A stretch of DNA of 64,000 nucleotides from an uncultured bacterium (GTDB lineage: Bacteria > Cyanobacteriota > Vampirovibrionia > Gastranaerophilales > Gastranaerophilaceae). This document shows, piece after piece, positions 23,610 to 32,478 of this stretch. The stretch is from positions 1 through 64,000 of the forward strand of contig CADBNI010000021.1 in NCBI GenBank assembly GCA_902795965.1, read 5' to 3'. Under the pieces are notes generated by a model that did not search any database, had not been told where the DNA came from, and worked only from the letters and a program-made list of their open reading frames with translations. The position numbers were made by a program, and so were the translations under genes. How positions within the stretch are numbered: position 1 is the stretch's first letter; every line of letters begins with the position of its first letter.

Positions 23610-25670
23610 ATGGGACTGGCTGCTTCACAAGCAAGATTTTTAGCCATAACGGCAAGAAAAATGAACTGTGAATTTCAATCCATGCAGGTTGCACAGGAAA
23701 AACTTTCCGTTACTCGTGATTTGCAAAGAGCTGCAAATGACTATCAGACTGCTTTAGATGCGACCAAACTCATTTGGGATACGGGCGATACCGATATTTA
23801 CGATTTGTCTTACGGAATTATGATGACCCCGTCCGTACTTAATGATTATGATCCTTATTTAATTACTGATACAAAAGGTAAGATTTTGTTGACCGATCAA
23901 ATGTTTAATGCTGCGGTAGCTGCGGGCATTATTGATGAAAACGGTGATCCGATTGTTTATAGAGATGAAAATCAGAGATTGATAGGGCCGAGAATGGTCG
24001 GTGCTGATAACACGGAAGCCGGTATTACGGCAGGTGTAAATGACGGTTCGCGTAACGCATTTTTGTATCAATTAGGTAAACTTAACCAGATTGACGGTGC
24101 TACCGTTGATGCTATTTTAAATCTTGGTAATGAAGGGTATACAAAATCAGGTATCGGAGGACCGATATTTGATAAAACTTCGGCTAACGCTCTTTCTACA
24201 AATGTATTTATAGATTATTTGAAAACCGCTACTTACGGAAATACCGGTACTATGAATACCGTTCAAGCTATGAAAAAAGGAACGACATCTCAATATGATG
24301 TATTGTATGCAAATGATTATACGGGTTCTGACGGTGTATTGCATACTGCAGGTTCCGTAAAAATTAATAAAGGAGCAACGTTATCCGAAGATACAAACGT
24401 AAAAATTATATCTTATGCTGCGGGAGATACGATTGACAGAAACCTGACGTACAGATTGTCCGCAAATACTACTGCACAAAATGATGGTAAAATCGGCAAT
24501 ACAACTTATACTGCAGGACAGACAATTACTGGCGGAACTTTACAATTCTCAACCGGCGATAAAACTCCGATAGCATTTTCGGTTGCGATTGAAACAACCG
24601 AAGCTCAGCATAAAAAAGATGATCCTTTATTCGCCATTAATATAGTTGATATTCTAAACCCCGGTAACAGTACGGGTACGGATTACATTGTTAACACAAA
24701 ACAGCTTTCTGATGGTGCGGGTGATCAATTCTCAATTACAAAAGGCGGTCAGGCACTTTCCGCAAATAATTTGGAAAAAGTTACTCTCGGTGATATCGTT
24801 TCGGGTAAATATCAGATAACATTTAAACAAGGTGCAAAAGGCGATTATAAAGAAGCATTTACTACTGTATTAAAAGCTATGGCGGAAAAATTGGGCTTGA
24901 ATGCTCCCAATACTGGTTTAAATATTGACAGTGAATCAGATTCGGCATTACAACAGGCTTATGAATTTACCAAAATGCAATTAAACTTGGATAAACTCAC
25001 AAAGATTGATTCAAACGATATTGCTCAGTTATACAATAAAGCTCAAGAACAAAACAATGTTATTCAAAGTGAAAACGGTCAATATTATTCGTTAAGTTTG
25101 ACAAATATCTTGAAATCTTTCCTGACAAACTTTGCCGTTGCATTGGAAGGTTTTGACTGCGGATATGTTGTTAATAATACTTCGGCTAAAGAAAGTGATT
25201 ATGTAACAAGCGATTTGGATTATTACTTTATTCTTAAAAATGACGGCGCAATGACCGACAGGACAATGCTAAATGCCGACTTTTACAATATGATTTATAA
25301 CCAGATTTCAACAACGGGTGCCTGCTCGGATTCAACAAAACGTGAACTGGTTATGGATAACGGATATTTGCAACAGGCACTTAAAAACGGTCAGTTGTTT
25401 ATATCTTCGTTGAATACGGATGGATATTTCTATCAGGGGCCTTATACTCAAAACGGGCATGTGGCGGAAGTGCAAGATGAAGATGCAATCGCTCGCGCAG
25501 AGGTTGAGTATAATGTTAAGAAAAGCAAATTGAACTACAAAGAAGAAACATTGGAATTGCAACTGAAAAACCTCGATATGGAGATTTCTTCATTGACTAC
25601 GGAATTTGATACGGTCAAAAATCTAATAAGCAAAAACGTAGAAAAAGTGTTCACTATGTTTAGTACATAA
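23610..25670 (+). CDS. MGLAASQAR-family protein, paralogue 1
   Basis: A 686-residue protein of unknown function. The N-terminal 50 residues (MGLAASQARFLAITARK then CEFQSMQVAQEKLSV) are predicted helical and shared with the proteins at 53589 and 63097. The C-terminal 60 residues (DEDAIARAEVEYNVKKSKL to NLISKNVEKVFTMFS) are coiled coil and shared with 53589. The middle is beta-rich, Asn/Thr/Asp-rich and unrelated between paralogues. Conserved helical ends around a variable middle recall flagellin and hook-associated proteins, but I see no sequence match to them. There is no Sec signal peptide. AAAGGAAAAC precedes the ATG. A sigma-28-like promoter and a terminator bound it. Confidence 0.85.
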   Translation: MGLAASQARFLAITARKMNCEFQSMQVAQEKLSVTRDLQRAANDYQTALDATKLIWDTGDTDIYDLSYGIMMTPSVLNDYDPYLITDTKGKILLTDQMFNAAVAAGIIDENGDPIVYRDENQRLIGPRMVGADNTEAGITAGVNDGSRNAFLYQLGKLNQIDGATVDAILNLGNEGYTKSGIGGPIFDKTSANALSTNVFIDYLKTATYGNTGTMNTVQAMKKGTTSQYDVLYANDYTGSDGVLHTAGSVKINKGATLSEDTNVKIISYAAGDTIDRNLTYRLSANTTAQNDGKIGNTTYTAGQTITGGTLQFSTGDKTPIAFSVAIETTEAQHKKDDPLFAINIVDILNPGNSTGTDYIVNTKQLSDGAGDQFSITKGGQALSANNLEKVTLGDIVSGKYQITFKQGAKGDYKEAFTTVLKAMAEKLGLNAPNTGLNIDSESDSALQQAYEFTKMQLNLDKLTKIDSNDIAQLYNKAQEQNNVIQSENGQYYSLSLTNILKSFLTNFAVALEGFDCGYVVNNTSAKESDYVTSDLDYYFILKNDGAMTDRTMLNADFYNMIYNQISTTGACSDSTKRELVMDNGYLQQALKNGQLFISSLNTDGYFYQGPYTQNGHVAEVQDEDAIARAEVEYNVKKSKLNYKEETLELQLKNLDMEISSLTTEFDTVKNLISKNVEKVFTMFST

Positions 25671-25680
25671 TATAAAATTA

Positions 25681-25710
25681 AAAACGGCAGATAATCCTAA
25701 TGCCGTTTTT
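25681..25710 (+). terminator. Intrinsic terminator of paralogue 1
   Basis: AAAACGGCA (25681-25689) pairs with TGCCGTTTT (25701-25709), followed by T residues. Confidence 0.85.
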
Positions 25711-25980
25711 ATTGTCATGCTGAACTTGACAAAGCGAACCGCTTTTCGTCATGCTGAATATTTAACTTCGCGTCACCCTGAACGTCGGATTGACGTAAAA
25801 TTCGCCCCCTCGCCCCTTGAGGGAGAGGGAAAATTTGCTTAACGAACCAATGTGAGTTTAGCAAATTGGGTGAGGGGTACAGGGGCATAGAGGATTAGAA
25901 GAACAGAGGAATAGCCATGTAAAAGACTATACCTCCATACCTCTATACATCTATACCTCTTTTTTGGGCTTTAGCCCAAA
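25711..25980. repeat. REP-like repeat cluster
   Basis: No gene. The cluster has two GTCATGCTGAA elements near 25715-25755 and a bipartite unit (25805-25877) with CCCTCGCCCC/GGGAGAGGG boxes and inner arms AATTTGCT/AGCAAATT. It ends with degenerate ACCTCTATAC units around 25935-25965. Each part has relatives elsewhere in the window. Confidence 0.7.
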
Positions 25981-25984
25981 AAGA

Positions 25985-27190
25985 TTACTTACCTACACAG
26001 AGTACCCCGAGATGGCCATCCTTGCTGAGGAAGTTCGAGGCACCATCGCCAAAGTGCACGTACCACGCGCCGTCTGTACCGTACTTTGACGACGACCAAA
26101 ACCAGCTGGTGGTCGGAATTCCGTCCTGCCCTTTCTTTCCATAGAGGTCAAGAAGTTTGTCCTTATCCGGCAGTTCCATGCCTATGGCTTCGCACGCATC
26201 TATTGCACCCAGCCAATAATCTGTGCACCCCCAACTATGATTTGGACAGTATGTTGAAACGAATGTCGATTTTGCAGGGTCGGTTACAGGTTCGTATTCC
26301 GTTATTTGTTTAACACAGGTTCCGTCACTTAATTTAGTACCCGAACAACCTGTTCCGAACTTTGCTACGTTGAATGAACGTATGTCGTTCTTTTTATCCG
26401 CTTGTTGTGAATTAGGACCGCTTTTACCGTTGACATCAACGACATAATCTATTATTGATGTTACATCTGTTGTATATGCAAATTCTTTAGTTTTTCCGCC
26501 TCCGACAGTTAAGCTCTTTTTTGATGCCGTTACTCTTGAACCCACATCATAAGATGTTGAATTAGGATTGAAATAGTTAAGAATTATTGCTCCACCGTCT
26601 GCAAGTACAAGTCCAACATTGCTTGTATCTGATGTTTTTGTTTCGCTGTTTACACTCTTTTTAATCTGCAAATCTTTACCTGTTTTGGCTTTACTAACGT
26701 CATATTCTTCGCCGTTTGTATCAATAACTTTTGCCGTAGGCCAACATTCTGCGATATGCGCTGAATCACAACGTTTTGCTATCTTCAAATAATTTTGAAG
26801 TTCATCTACAAATGCATCGGTTGATGCATATTGAGTATTCAAAAGTCCGTGCGCTCTCATCTGTTCCATTGCTTGTGTAATCTTTTGTGCAATGTTCGCC
26901 TCGCGCTCGGAATTAACACGTTCGTTGATATTCTGAATTAAAATAGGCATGCTTACTGCTGCGACGACGCCGATAATGCCGAGGGTGATTAGGACTTCGG
27001 CAAGAGTGAAGGCGGCTTTCTTAACAGACTTTCCGTCTTTCACGTCATTCTGAACTTGTTTCAGAATCTTGTCTTGAGATGCTGAATCCGGTTCAGCATG
27101 ACGGAAAGTCTGTTGTGAAAAGTTCTTATCAGGTAAGATTGAACCCTCTCCCCTATTCATTTTCTTAAATGTCTTACCGGCATTTTTCAT
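25985..27190 (-). CDS. Prepilin-like protein with lectin-like tail and repeat-expanded leader
   Basis: A 401-residue pilin-like protein. The site AAFTLAEVLITLG with Glu is preceded by a leader of about 60 residues, far longer than the usual 5-25. Most of the extra leader (QQTFRHAEP to DVKDGKSV) is encoded by a 92-bp palindromic repeat inserted in frame (27023-27114). The mature protein carries VDVNGKSGPNS and a C-terminal lectin-like part (SWFWSSSKYGTDGAWYVHF to CVGK). That tail is GC-richer: 34/60 at 26041-26100 against 20/60 at 26641-26700. I chose ATG 27190 because AGGAG precedes it. It is divergent from the XRE gene at 27353. It is unclear whether the long leader is processed normally. 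Confidence 0.87.
   Translation of the reverse strand: MKNAGKTFKKMNRGEGSILPDKNFSQQTFRHAEPDSASQDKILKQVQNDVKDGKSVKKAAFTLAEVLITLGIIGVVAAVSMPILIQNINERVNSEREANIAQKITQAMEQMRAHGLLNTQYASTDAFVDELQNYLKIAKRCDSAHIAECWPTAKVIDTNGEEYDVSKAKTGKDLQIKKSVNSETKTSDTSNVGLVLADGGAIILNYFNPNSTSYDVGSRVTASKKSLTVGGGKTKEFAYTTDVTSIIDYVVDVNGKSGPNSQQADKKNDIRSFNVAKFGTGCSGTKLSDGTCVKQITEYEPVTDPAKSTFVSTYCPNHSWGCTDYWLGAIDACEAIGMELPDKDKLLDLYGKKGQDGIPTTSWFWSSSKYGTDGAWYVHFGDGASNFLSKDGHLGVLCVGK
27023..27114. repeat. REP/MITE-like palindromic element inside the prepilin leader
   Basis: Outer arms AACAGACTTTCCGTC (27023-27037) and GACGGAAAGTCTGTT (27100-27114) are perfect complements. Inside are two further hairpins, ATTCTGA/TCAGAAT and ATGCTGAA/TTCAGCAT. 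It contributes about 30 codons without breaking the frame. Confidence 0.88.
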
Positions 27191-27234
27191 AATTTCTCCT
27201 TTCATTAATACAATATTTAAATAAATAAATATTA

Positions 27235-27245
27235 AATACGGTATT
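27235..27245. promoter_or_regulatory. Palindromic operator candidate
   Basis: AATACGGTATT, a near-perfect palindrome between the divergent prepilin and XRE genes. It resembles ATACCGTATT at 10159-10168 in the other pair. Confidence 0.45.
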
Positions 27246-27352
27246 TTAGTAATTTATACTACTACAATGATACTTTATCATAAATAAGTAATCATGCAAT
27301 AGGGTTAATAAAGTAATTTTTGAAAAGTATTATATAAATTGAGGAAATTTGC

Positions 27353-27673
27353 ATGAAATCGACAAAACAATTATTGGCATTACGTCTTAAAGAACTTAGA
27401 AAAAGTCGCGGACTTACACAGGAAAAATTAGCCGAACTTATAGGAAGGGATACAAAACATATATCAAAACTCGAAATTGCAGGCTCTTATCCGTCTGTTG
27501 AAACACTTGAAAGAATTTCTAATGCTTTAAATGTTGAACTAAAGGATATATTTAATTTTGACGGTTTGCAAGAAAAGAACTATATAATAAATGAATTTGA
27601 AAAGATGCTTAAATACTCCGATGAAAAATATTTAAAAATGCTTTATAAAATACATAAAGATTTGATTAATTAA
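27353..27673 (+). CDS. XRE regulator divergent from a prepilin gene
   Basis: A 106-residue paralogue of the regulator at 9796. The HTH is in LRLKELRKSRGLTQEKLAEL, then DTKHISKLEIAGSYPSVETL and LNVELKDIFNFDG. The C-terminal helix (EFEKMLKYSDEKYLKMLYKI) matches the tail of the others in position rather than sequence. GAGGAAA precedes the ATG. Its start is 162 bases from that of the prepilin gene on the other strand. Its end overlaps the convergent solute-binding protein gene by 8 bases, and no terminator is seen between them. Confidence 0.9.
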   Translation: MKSTKQLLALRLKELRKSRGLTQEKLAELIGRDTKHISKLEIAGSYPSVETLERISNALNVELKDIFNFDGLQEKNYIINEFEKMLKYSDEKYLKMLYKIHKDLIN

Positions 27674-28784
27674 ACATGCTTTCCAATTTTTTGTTGAGTT
27701 TGTCCGTAATTTCGTTGTAATCTACGGTTACGGGAGTCGGCTTCGCATCTTTGATTATGTCCGTAAATACGCGGGCATGTGCGGGTTTTTTGCCGTCCTC
27801 TATTGAAACATCAAGTCTTGCCGGTACTATCAAACCGCTTTGTGTAAATTTTTCGCATATTTCTTTTGACGACAGATAATCAATAAATTTTTGGGCTTCT
27901 TTTTTATGATGCGAATACTTTGAAACAGCCCAGCCTGAAGCATCTAACGACACAATACTGCCTTTAGTACCTTTTGGAAACCGTACAACATCCCAGTCAA
28001 ACCTGCATTCCTCGCGGAATTTCGGAACCATCCATCTTCCAGAAAGATACATTCCAAGTCGTTCCTGCAAAAACATTTGTGCCGTTGTTGCGCTTGCACT
28101 CTCTGATTTTAGGGGGGCAACATGATATTTTTTTCTCAAATCGGCATAAAATCGGAGTGACTGCTGACTTTCGGGTTTGTTGATTTCATCAGGCAAAATT
28201 CCTCCGCCGTTACTCATAAGATAGGGAAGGTAATAAAGCGGTTTTTCTTCAAAGTTTATTCCGAAAGTATCTTTGTCCGTAAGTTTTTGTGCCGTTTCAA
28301 GAAATTTTTGAAAATCCCAAGAACCGTCAGGATAAGGAATTTGTTTTTTATCAAACAAATCTTTATTGTAATAAATGACCAAATCCGATACATCACGCGG
28401 GATTGCGTATAATTTTCCGTTCCAAGAAAGTGCATTGATTGCCTGAGGATAAAATCCTTCGGGTGTTTTTAATTCCTCCAAAACTCCCGCATTTGCATAA
28501 ATCGGCAGGTAAAGATTGTTTATAAAAATTACGTCGGGTGCGGTGTTTGAAGCAAAAAGCAGATGAATTTTCTGAAAATAATTTTGCGGAATATGCATAA
28601 AATCAATTTTTATATCGGGATTTTCATGTTCAAACTCTGCAAGTATTGGTTTTAGAATATCAATTTCCGATTTTGAACCCCAGCTTGCAAATTGAATAAC
28701 TGTACGATTGTCGTTTTGTGAGCAACCGCAAAGGAAAAGAACACAAATTGTCAAAATTGTGCATAGCAATTTTTGAATTTTCAT
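27666..28784 (-). CDS. Extracellular solute-binding lipoprotein, sugar ABC type
   Basis: A 372-residue family 1 binding protein. The lipobox is LFLCGCSQN after a signal peptide. The fold begins VIQFASWGSKSEIDILKPIL and has the family signature DVIFINNLYLPIYANAGVLEEL, then YAIPRDVSDLVIYYNKDLF. Such proteins deliver oligosaccharides or glycerol phosphate to an ABC importer, yet no permease or ATPase gene is adjacent, so it is an orphan here. It is 10 bases downstream of the large exported protein gene and probably co-transcribed with it. Confidence 0.9.
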   Translation of the reverse strand: MKIQKLLCTILTICVLFLCGCSQNDNRTVIQFASWGSKSEIDILKPILAEFEHENPDIKIDFMHIPQNYFQKIHLLFASNTAPDVIFINNLYLPIYANAGVLEELKTPEGFYPQAINALSWNGKLYAIPRDVSDLVIYYNKDLFDKKQIPYPDGSWDFQKFLETAQKLTDKDTFGINFEEKPLYYLPYLMSNGGGILPDEINKPESQQSLRFYADLRKKYHVAPLKSESASATTAQMFLQERLGMYLSGRWMVPKFREECRFDWDVVRFPKGTKGSIVSLDASGWAVSKYSHHKKEAQKFIDYLSSKEICEKFTQSGLIVPARLDVSIEDGKKPAHARVFTDIIKDAKPTPVTVDYNEITDKLNKKLESMFN

Positions 28785-28794
28785 TTTTTTCTCT

Positions 28795-30672
28795 CTACAA
28801 TTCGATTAAAACACCCATTTTGTCGTCACTGACTTCAACAAGTGATTTGAAACCGCCTGCTTTTACCATATAGACGTCATCTTTGTCGCGTCTGACCTGT
28901 ATGGGATTTGTAATGTTGCCTTCAAATTTTTTGAGAACAAAAACTTTGTCGTTAATTTTTCCAACAAGAGCATTTTTTCCGTTTTTGTTTATGAGATAAA
29001 TACCTTTGTCGGGCGAGATTTTAAATCCCGATTTAACGATTGTTCCTTTGAAAGGATTTTGTTTTTCTCTGTCAATAGGATTGGAAACGACAGGTTTTAC
29101 AGGTGCTTGAGGCATGCTGATTTTTTGTTCGTTATCCAAAATTGAGAGGTATTCGTCAACGGAAGACATTATGTAATCTTTTGGTTCATAAGTAATACGT
29201 CTTGAATCTACATCAGATACTTTCAAATTTGCTCCTTTCAAATTTCTCGGATTCATACCCAAAGGTGAATCGTCAAGTTTTACTGTTTTCTGTTCTTTAA
29301 ACGGAACTTCAACTTCATATTTTCTGAATCTGCTTCTTTCTCGATGAGTCATTTTCAATGACGGTACCGAATTGTCGAATGCTTTCAGTTTTATTGTTCT
29401 TCTGATTGAATTGTCTTCACTGTGAACTTCCGTAATTTCGGATTCAATGTTATTAATTTCCGGTTTGTAAGAGGTTTCCGAAACCAATTTTTCAAGTTCT
29501 TGACGTTTTGCCTCTATTGCGTCTTTAGAAGGAGTTTTGATGAAACTGTAATTTCCTTTTTTATTTGCTCTTGCAACCGGAGTTGCAGATTTATCCAAAT
29601 AGAGTTTATATTTTTCTTTCCAGGAAAGTCCGTTATCGTTCACGATATCGTCGTAATCTTTAGGTTCAGATACGGCTTTTTCTTCGGGAGCAACATATTC
29701 GGGAATATCATAAGCAAAATTATCCGATTTTTTGAACAATTTTGAAAGCAATGTGATTACTGTCGCGGTAATAAGTATTAAGCCTAAAGTTTTCGGAAGT
29801 TTTGACGGAATTTTGTGAACTGCTTTTGACAACATTGATTTTATGTTATGTCCAAAACCTGCGAAAAGTGAAGTTTTTGGCATGTTTTCAATATCGTTAA
29901 TTTCTTCGCTTACGACAGGGGTTGTTTCGGGAGCATTTTTTGGAATTTCTTCAAGAGCTTTTTCCTGTTTTACTTCGTTTATCAAGTCTGTAAGACGTTC
30001 TTTTCTTACTTGTTTTGCAATTTTTTCATTATCGACTTCAACAAGTTTAACCTCCTGCTTTTTAGGTTCAGGTTTAACTTCAGATTTTGTTTGTGTTTTT
30101 GTTTCGTTTTTAACATCCGATTTTACTTCCGTTTTGGATTTGGAAGTTTCCGTAATTGCGGGAGCTTTGTTTACCGTAACTTCGGTTTTCTGTTCACGAA
30201 TTTTTGGGGGGTCTTGTCTGTTGCTGATATTATTTTTAACTGCGTTCGCCTGAGCAATAAGAGTGTTATACTCTTTTTGTTCAGCGGTCAACGGTTTGGT
30301 TTTTGTCGTTCTGGTTTTGATATCAAGCGGTTTTGTTGTGATAAGCGTAACTTTTGTGTACCCTCCGCTTGTATCGTTTACGGTTTTTACGTCAATATTT
30401 GATACCAAATCCCTTACACCTGCAAGGTTTGATGCGCTGTAACCCGAACTTTGAACTTTCGGTATAAGTATTACATACTTATTGTCGGATTTTTTTCTGA
30501 CAAGTACATTGTCGTTATAATTGTTTGAAGTAAACATTGTTACATCTACGGAGTTGTCGGAGGATCTTTTCAAATCAAGCTGAACAAGATTATTGTCACC
30601 ATCGGCAAAAGACACACCCGCAAATGCAAGCACCAAAGCCATACTTATTAAATGAGATTTTTTCACTACCAT
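28795..30672 (-). CDS. Exported membrane protein with AMIN-like N-terminus
   Basis: A 625-residue protein, not assigned to a family. The signal peptide is MVVKKSHLISMALVLAFAG. Residues about 28-115 have the repetitive strand pattern of AMIN domains (VDVTMFTSNNYNDNVLVRK, NKYVILIPKVQ), which in PilQ and amidases bind the cell wall. A long Lys/Glu/Thr-rich linker follows, then a transmembrane helix near residue 290 (LGLILITATVITLL), and a 300-residue C-terminal part with short strands and the end GGFKSLVEVSDDKMGVLIEL. A link to the pilus machinery is possible but not shown. It is upstream of the solute-binding gene. Confidence 0.75.
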   Translation of the reverse strand: MVVKKSHLISMALVLAFAGVSFADGDNNLVQLDLKRSSDNSVDVTMFTSNNYNDNVLVRKKSDNKYVILIPKVQSSGYSASNLAGVRDLVSNIDVKTVNDTSGGYTKVTLITTKPLDIKTRTTKTKPLTAEQKEYNTLIAQANAVKNNISNRQDPPKIREQKTEVTVNKAPAITETSKSKTEVKSDVKNETKTQTKSEVKPEPKKQEVKLVEVDNEKIAKQVRKERLTDLINEVKQEKALEEIPKNAPETTPVVSEEINDIENMPKTSLFAGFGHNIKSMLSKAVHKIPSKLPKTLGLILITATVITLLSKLFKKSDNFAYDIPEYVAPEEKAVSEPKDYDDIVNDNGLSWKEKYKLYLDKSATPVARANKKGNYSFIKTPSKDAIEAKRQELEKLVSETSYKPEINNIESEITEVHSEDNSIRRTIKLKAFDNSVPSLKMTHRERSRFRKYEVEVPFKEQKTVKLDDSPLGMNPRNLKGANLKVSDVDSRRITYEPKDYIMSSVDEYLSILDNEQKISMPQAPVKPVVSNPIDREKQNPFKGTIVKSGFKISPDKGIYLINKNGKNALVGKINDKVFVLKKFEGNITNPIQVRRDKDDVYMVKAGGFKSLVEVSDDKMGVLIEL

Positions 30673-30754
30673 TCGATAATTTTCCTACTTTATATTATAT
30701 AATACATTGACATAAAAATTTTTGCCACTTTGTAAAAAATTATTATTTTTATGT

Positions 30755-30760
30755 TACAAT
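30755..30760 (+). promoter_or_regulatory. Probable -10 element of era
   Basis: TACAAT within TTATGTTACAATT. The ATG at 30751 lies inside this element, so it cannot be the start of a transcript made from it. This supports the downstream start at 30802. Confidence 0.5.
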
Positions 30761-30801
30761 TCATTAAGAATTATAAGCCTGATTTAGGAAAAATAAATGG
30801 T

Positions 30802-31695
30802 ATGAAAAGTGGATTTGCAGCAATTATAGGACGTCCGAATGTCGGAAAATCGACCCTTTTAAATCAAATTTTGGGTCAAAAGATTGTCATAGCGACCGAT
30901 AAGGCACAAACAACCCGCAAAAGAATAAAGGGAATTTATACAACCGAGGAAGGTCAGGTGGTTTTTGTTGATACTCCGGGGGTTCACAAGCCTTTGAACA
31001 AGTTGGGAGAATTTCTTCTTGACGAAGCAAAAGTTGCCGTTCCCGATGCGGATTTAATACTCTTTTTGGTTGACGGTTCAGAGCCTGCGGGCAAGGGAGA
31101 CAAATGGATTGCGCAGAATATTTTGCAGACTGAAATTCCTGTAATAATCGTTATGAACAAGGTTGACAAGGTTAAAAAACTCAACAAAATTGAAGAAAAT
31201 CTTGTGACTTACAAATTACTTTTCGATAAAAATTATCCTGTCGTAAAAATTTCTGCCAAAACGGGGCGAAATATTGATACTTTGATAAAAAACATATACA
31301 AAAATCTTCCCGAAGGCGAAATGCTTTATCCCGAAGATATTGTGACGGAAGAAACAATGCGTGATGTGGCAGAAGAAGTTGTGCGCGAAAAAATTCTTCT
31401 CAACACATCAGACGAAATCCCTCATTCCGTTGCCGTAAAAATTGAAAGTTATATGGAAAGTGATGATATTGACAGGATTTATGCAACGATTTATTGTGAA
31501 ACGAAAAGCCAAAAAGGAATTTTGATAGGCAAAGGCGGAAATTTGCTCAAAAAAATCGGAACGGAAGCACGGCTTGAGCTTGAAAAAATCGTTGAAAAGA
31601 AAGTATTTTTGGGACTTGAAGTTAAAATCGAAAAGGATTGGCGTAAAAAACAAAGTGCGCTGAACAATTTCGGATACAAAACCGAAACCGTTTAA
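30802..31695 (+). CDS. era: GTPase Era
   Basis: Essential GTPase in 16S rRNA maturation and 30S assembly. The G motifs are GRPNVGKST (G1), a Thr in the switch region (TTRKRIKG), DTPGVH (G3) and NKVD (G4). The KH domain with IGKGGNLLKKIG is at the C-terminus. From ATG 30802 the protein is 297 residues, the usual Era length. An in-frame ATG 17 codons upstream overlaps the promoter and is rejected. It is convergent with the response regulator gene and overlaps its stop by 4 bases. Confidence 0.95.
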   Translation: MKSGFAAIIGRPNVGKSTLLNQILGQKIVIATDKAQTTRKRIKGIYTTEEGQVVFVDTPGVHKPLNKLGEFLLDEAKVAVPDADLILFLVDGSEPAGKGDKWIAQNILQTEIPVIIVMNKVDKVKKLNKIEENLVTYKLLFDKNYPVVKISAKTGRNIDTLIKNIYKNLPEGEMLYPEDIVTEETMRDVAEEVVREKILLNTSDEIPHSVAVKIESYMESDDIDRIYATIYCETKSQKGILIGKGGNLLKKIGTEARLELEKIVEKKVFLGLEVKIEKDWRKKQSALNNFGYKTETV

Positions 31696-32387
31696 ATATT
31701 TAACTTATATCCGCCGCCGTAGATGGTTTCGATATATTTTTTGCCGTCTGCAATTTTATCTATCTTACTTCTCAAATGTCTGATATGAACTCGTATTGTT
31801 TCAATATCATCATCAGGCGAATAACCCCAGATGTCTTTCAAAAGTTTTGCCGAAGAAACCATATTACCGTGGTTTTGGAATAACAAATTAAAAATATCAA
31901 ACTCAATCGGAGTAAGTTTTGCCGTTTTGTCATTAATTTTTACACTGTAAGTTTCGGGCATAAGTGTTATTTCTCCAAGGGTTTGAAGTTCTCTTGTTGA
32001 TGCGCTCTCAGGAATTTGTCGCGTACGTTTCAGCAAAGCTCTTACCCTCACCTGCAATTCTTCCATTTCAAAAGGTTTTACAAGATAATCATCAACCCCG
32101 ATATTAAACCCGTTTACCTTATCATTGATTTGCGAAAGTGCCGTCAGCATAAGTATCGGAATATCTTTTGTTTCTTCATTTTTGCGTATTCTTTGTGCAA
32201 CCGTAAATCCGTCCACATCAGGCATCATAACGTCCAAAATAATCAAAGACGGCAATTCCTGTTTGCATAATGCAAACCCCTTAATCCCGTCAAATGCCTG
32301 CACTACGGTGTACCCGCACAATTCAAGGTTAACCTTGATAAGTTCGTTTATTGCCAAATCGTCATCAATAACAAGAATTTTGTTCAT
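31692..32387 (-). CDS. OmpR/PhoB-family response regulator
   Basis: A 231-residue regulator. The receiver domain (residues 1-120) has the acidic pocket VIDDD, phospho-acceptor Asp in LIILDVMMPDVDG, the conserved Thr in MLTAL, and Lys in VKPFE. The winged-helix domain (about 135-231) ends RVHIRHLRSKIDK...YGGGYKLNI, the OmpR-type recognition helix and wing. No kinase gene is adjacent. Cyanobacterial RpaA/RpaB relatives have this architecture, but I cannot decide orthology. Confidence 0.92.
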   Translation of the reverse strand: MNKILVIDDDLAINELIKVNLELCGYTVVQAFDGIKGFALCKQELPSLIILDVMMPDVDGFTVAQRIRKNEETKDIPILMLTALSQINDKVNGFNIGVDDYLVKPFEMEELQVRVRALLKRTRQIPESASTRELQTLGEITLMPETYSVKINDKTAKLTPIEFDIFNLLFQNHGNMVSSAKLLKDIWGYSPDDDIETIRVHIRHLRSKIDKIADGKKYIETIYGGGYKLNI

Positions 32388-32478
32388 AACAAAATTCTAT
32401 ATTCAACAAATAAAAATTTCAATAATTTTTCAAATTTATTGAAATTTTATTTTAAAAATAATATTTATCTTTTGTCCT

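Noticed and set aside
30751-30801. Longer start for era
   Set aside because: The ATG overlaps a likely -10 box and adds residues not typical of Era.
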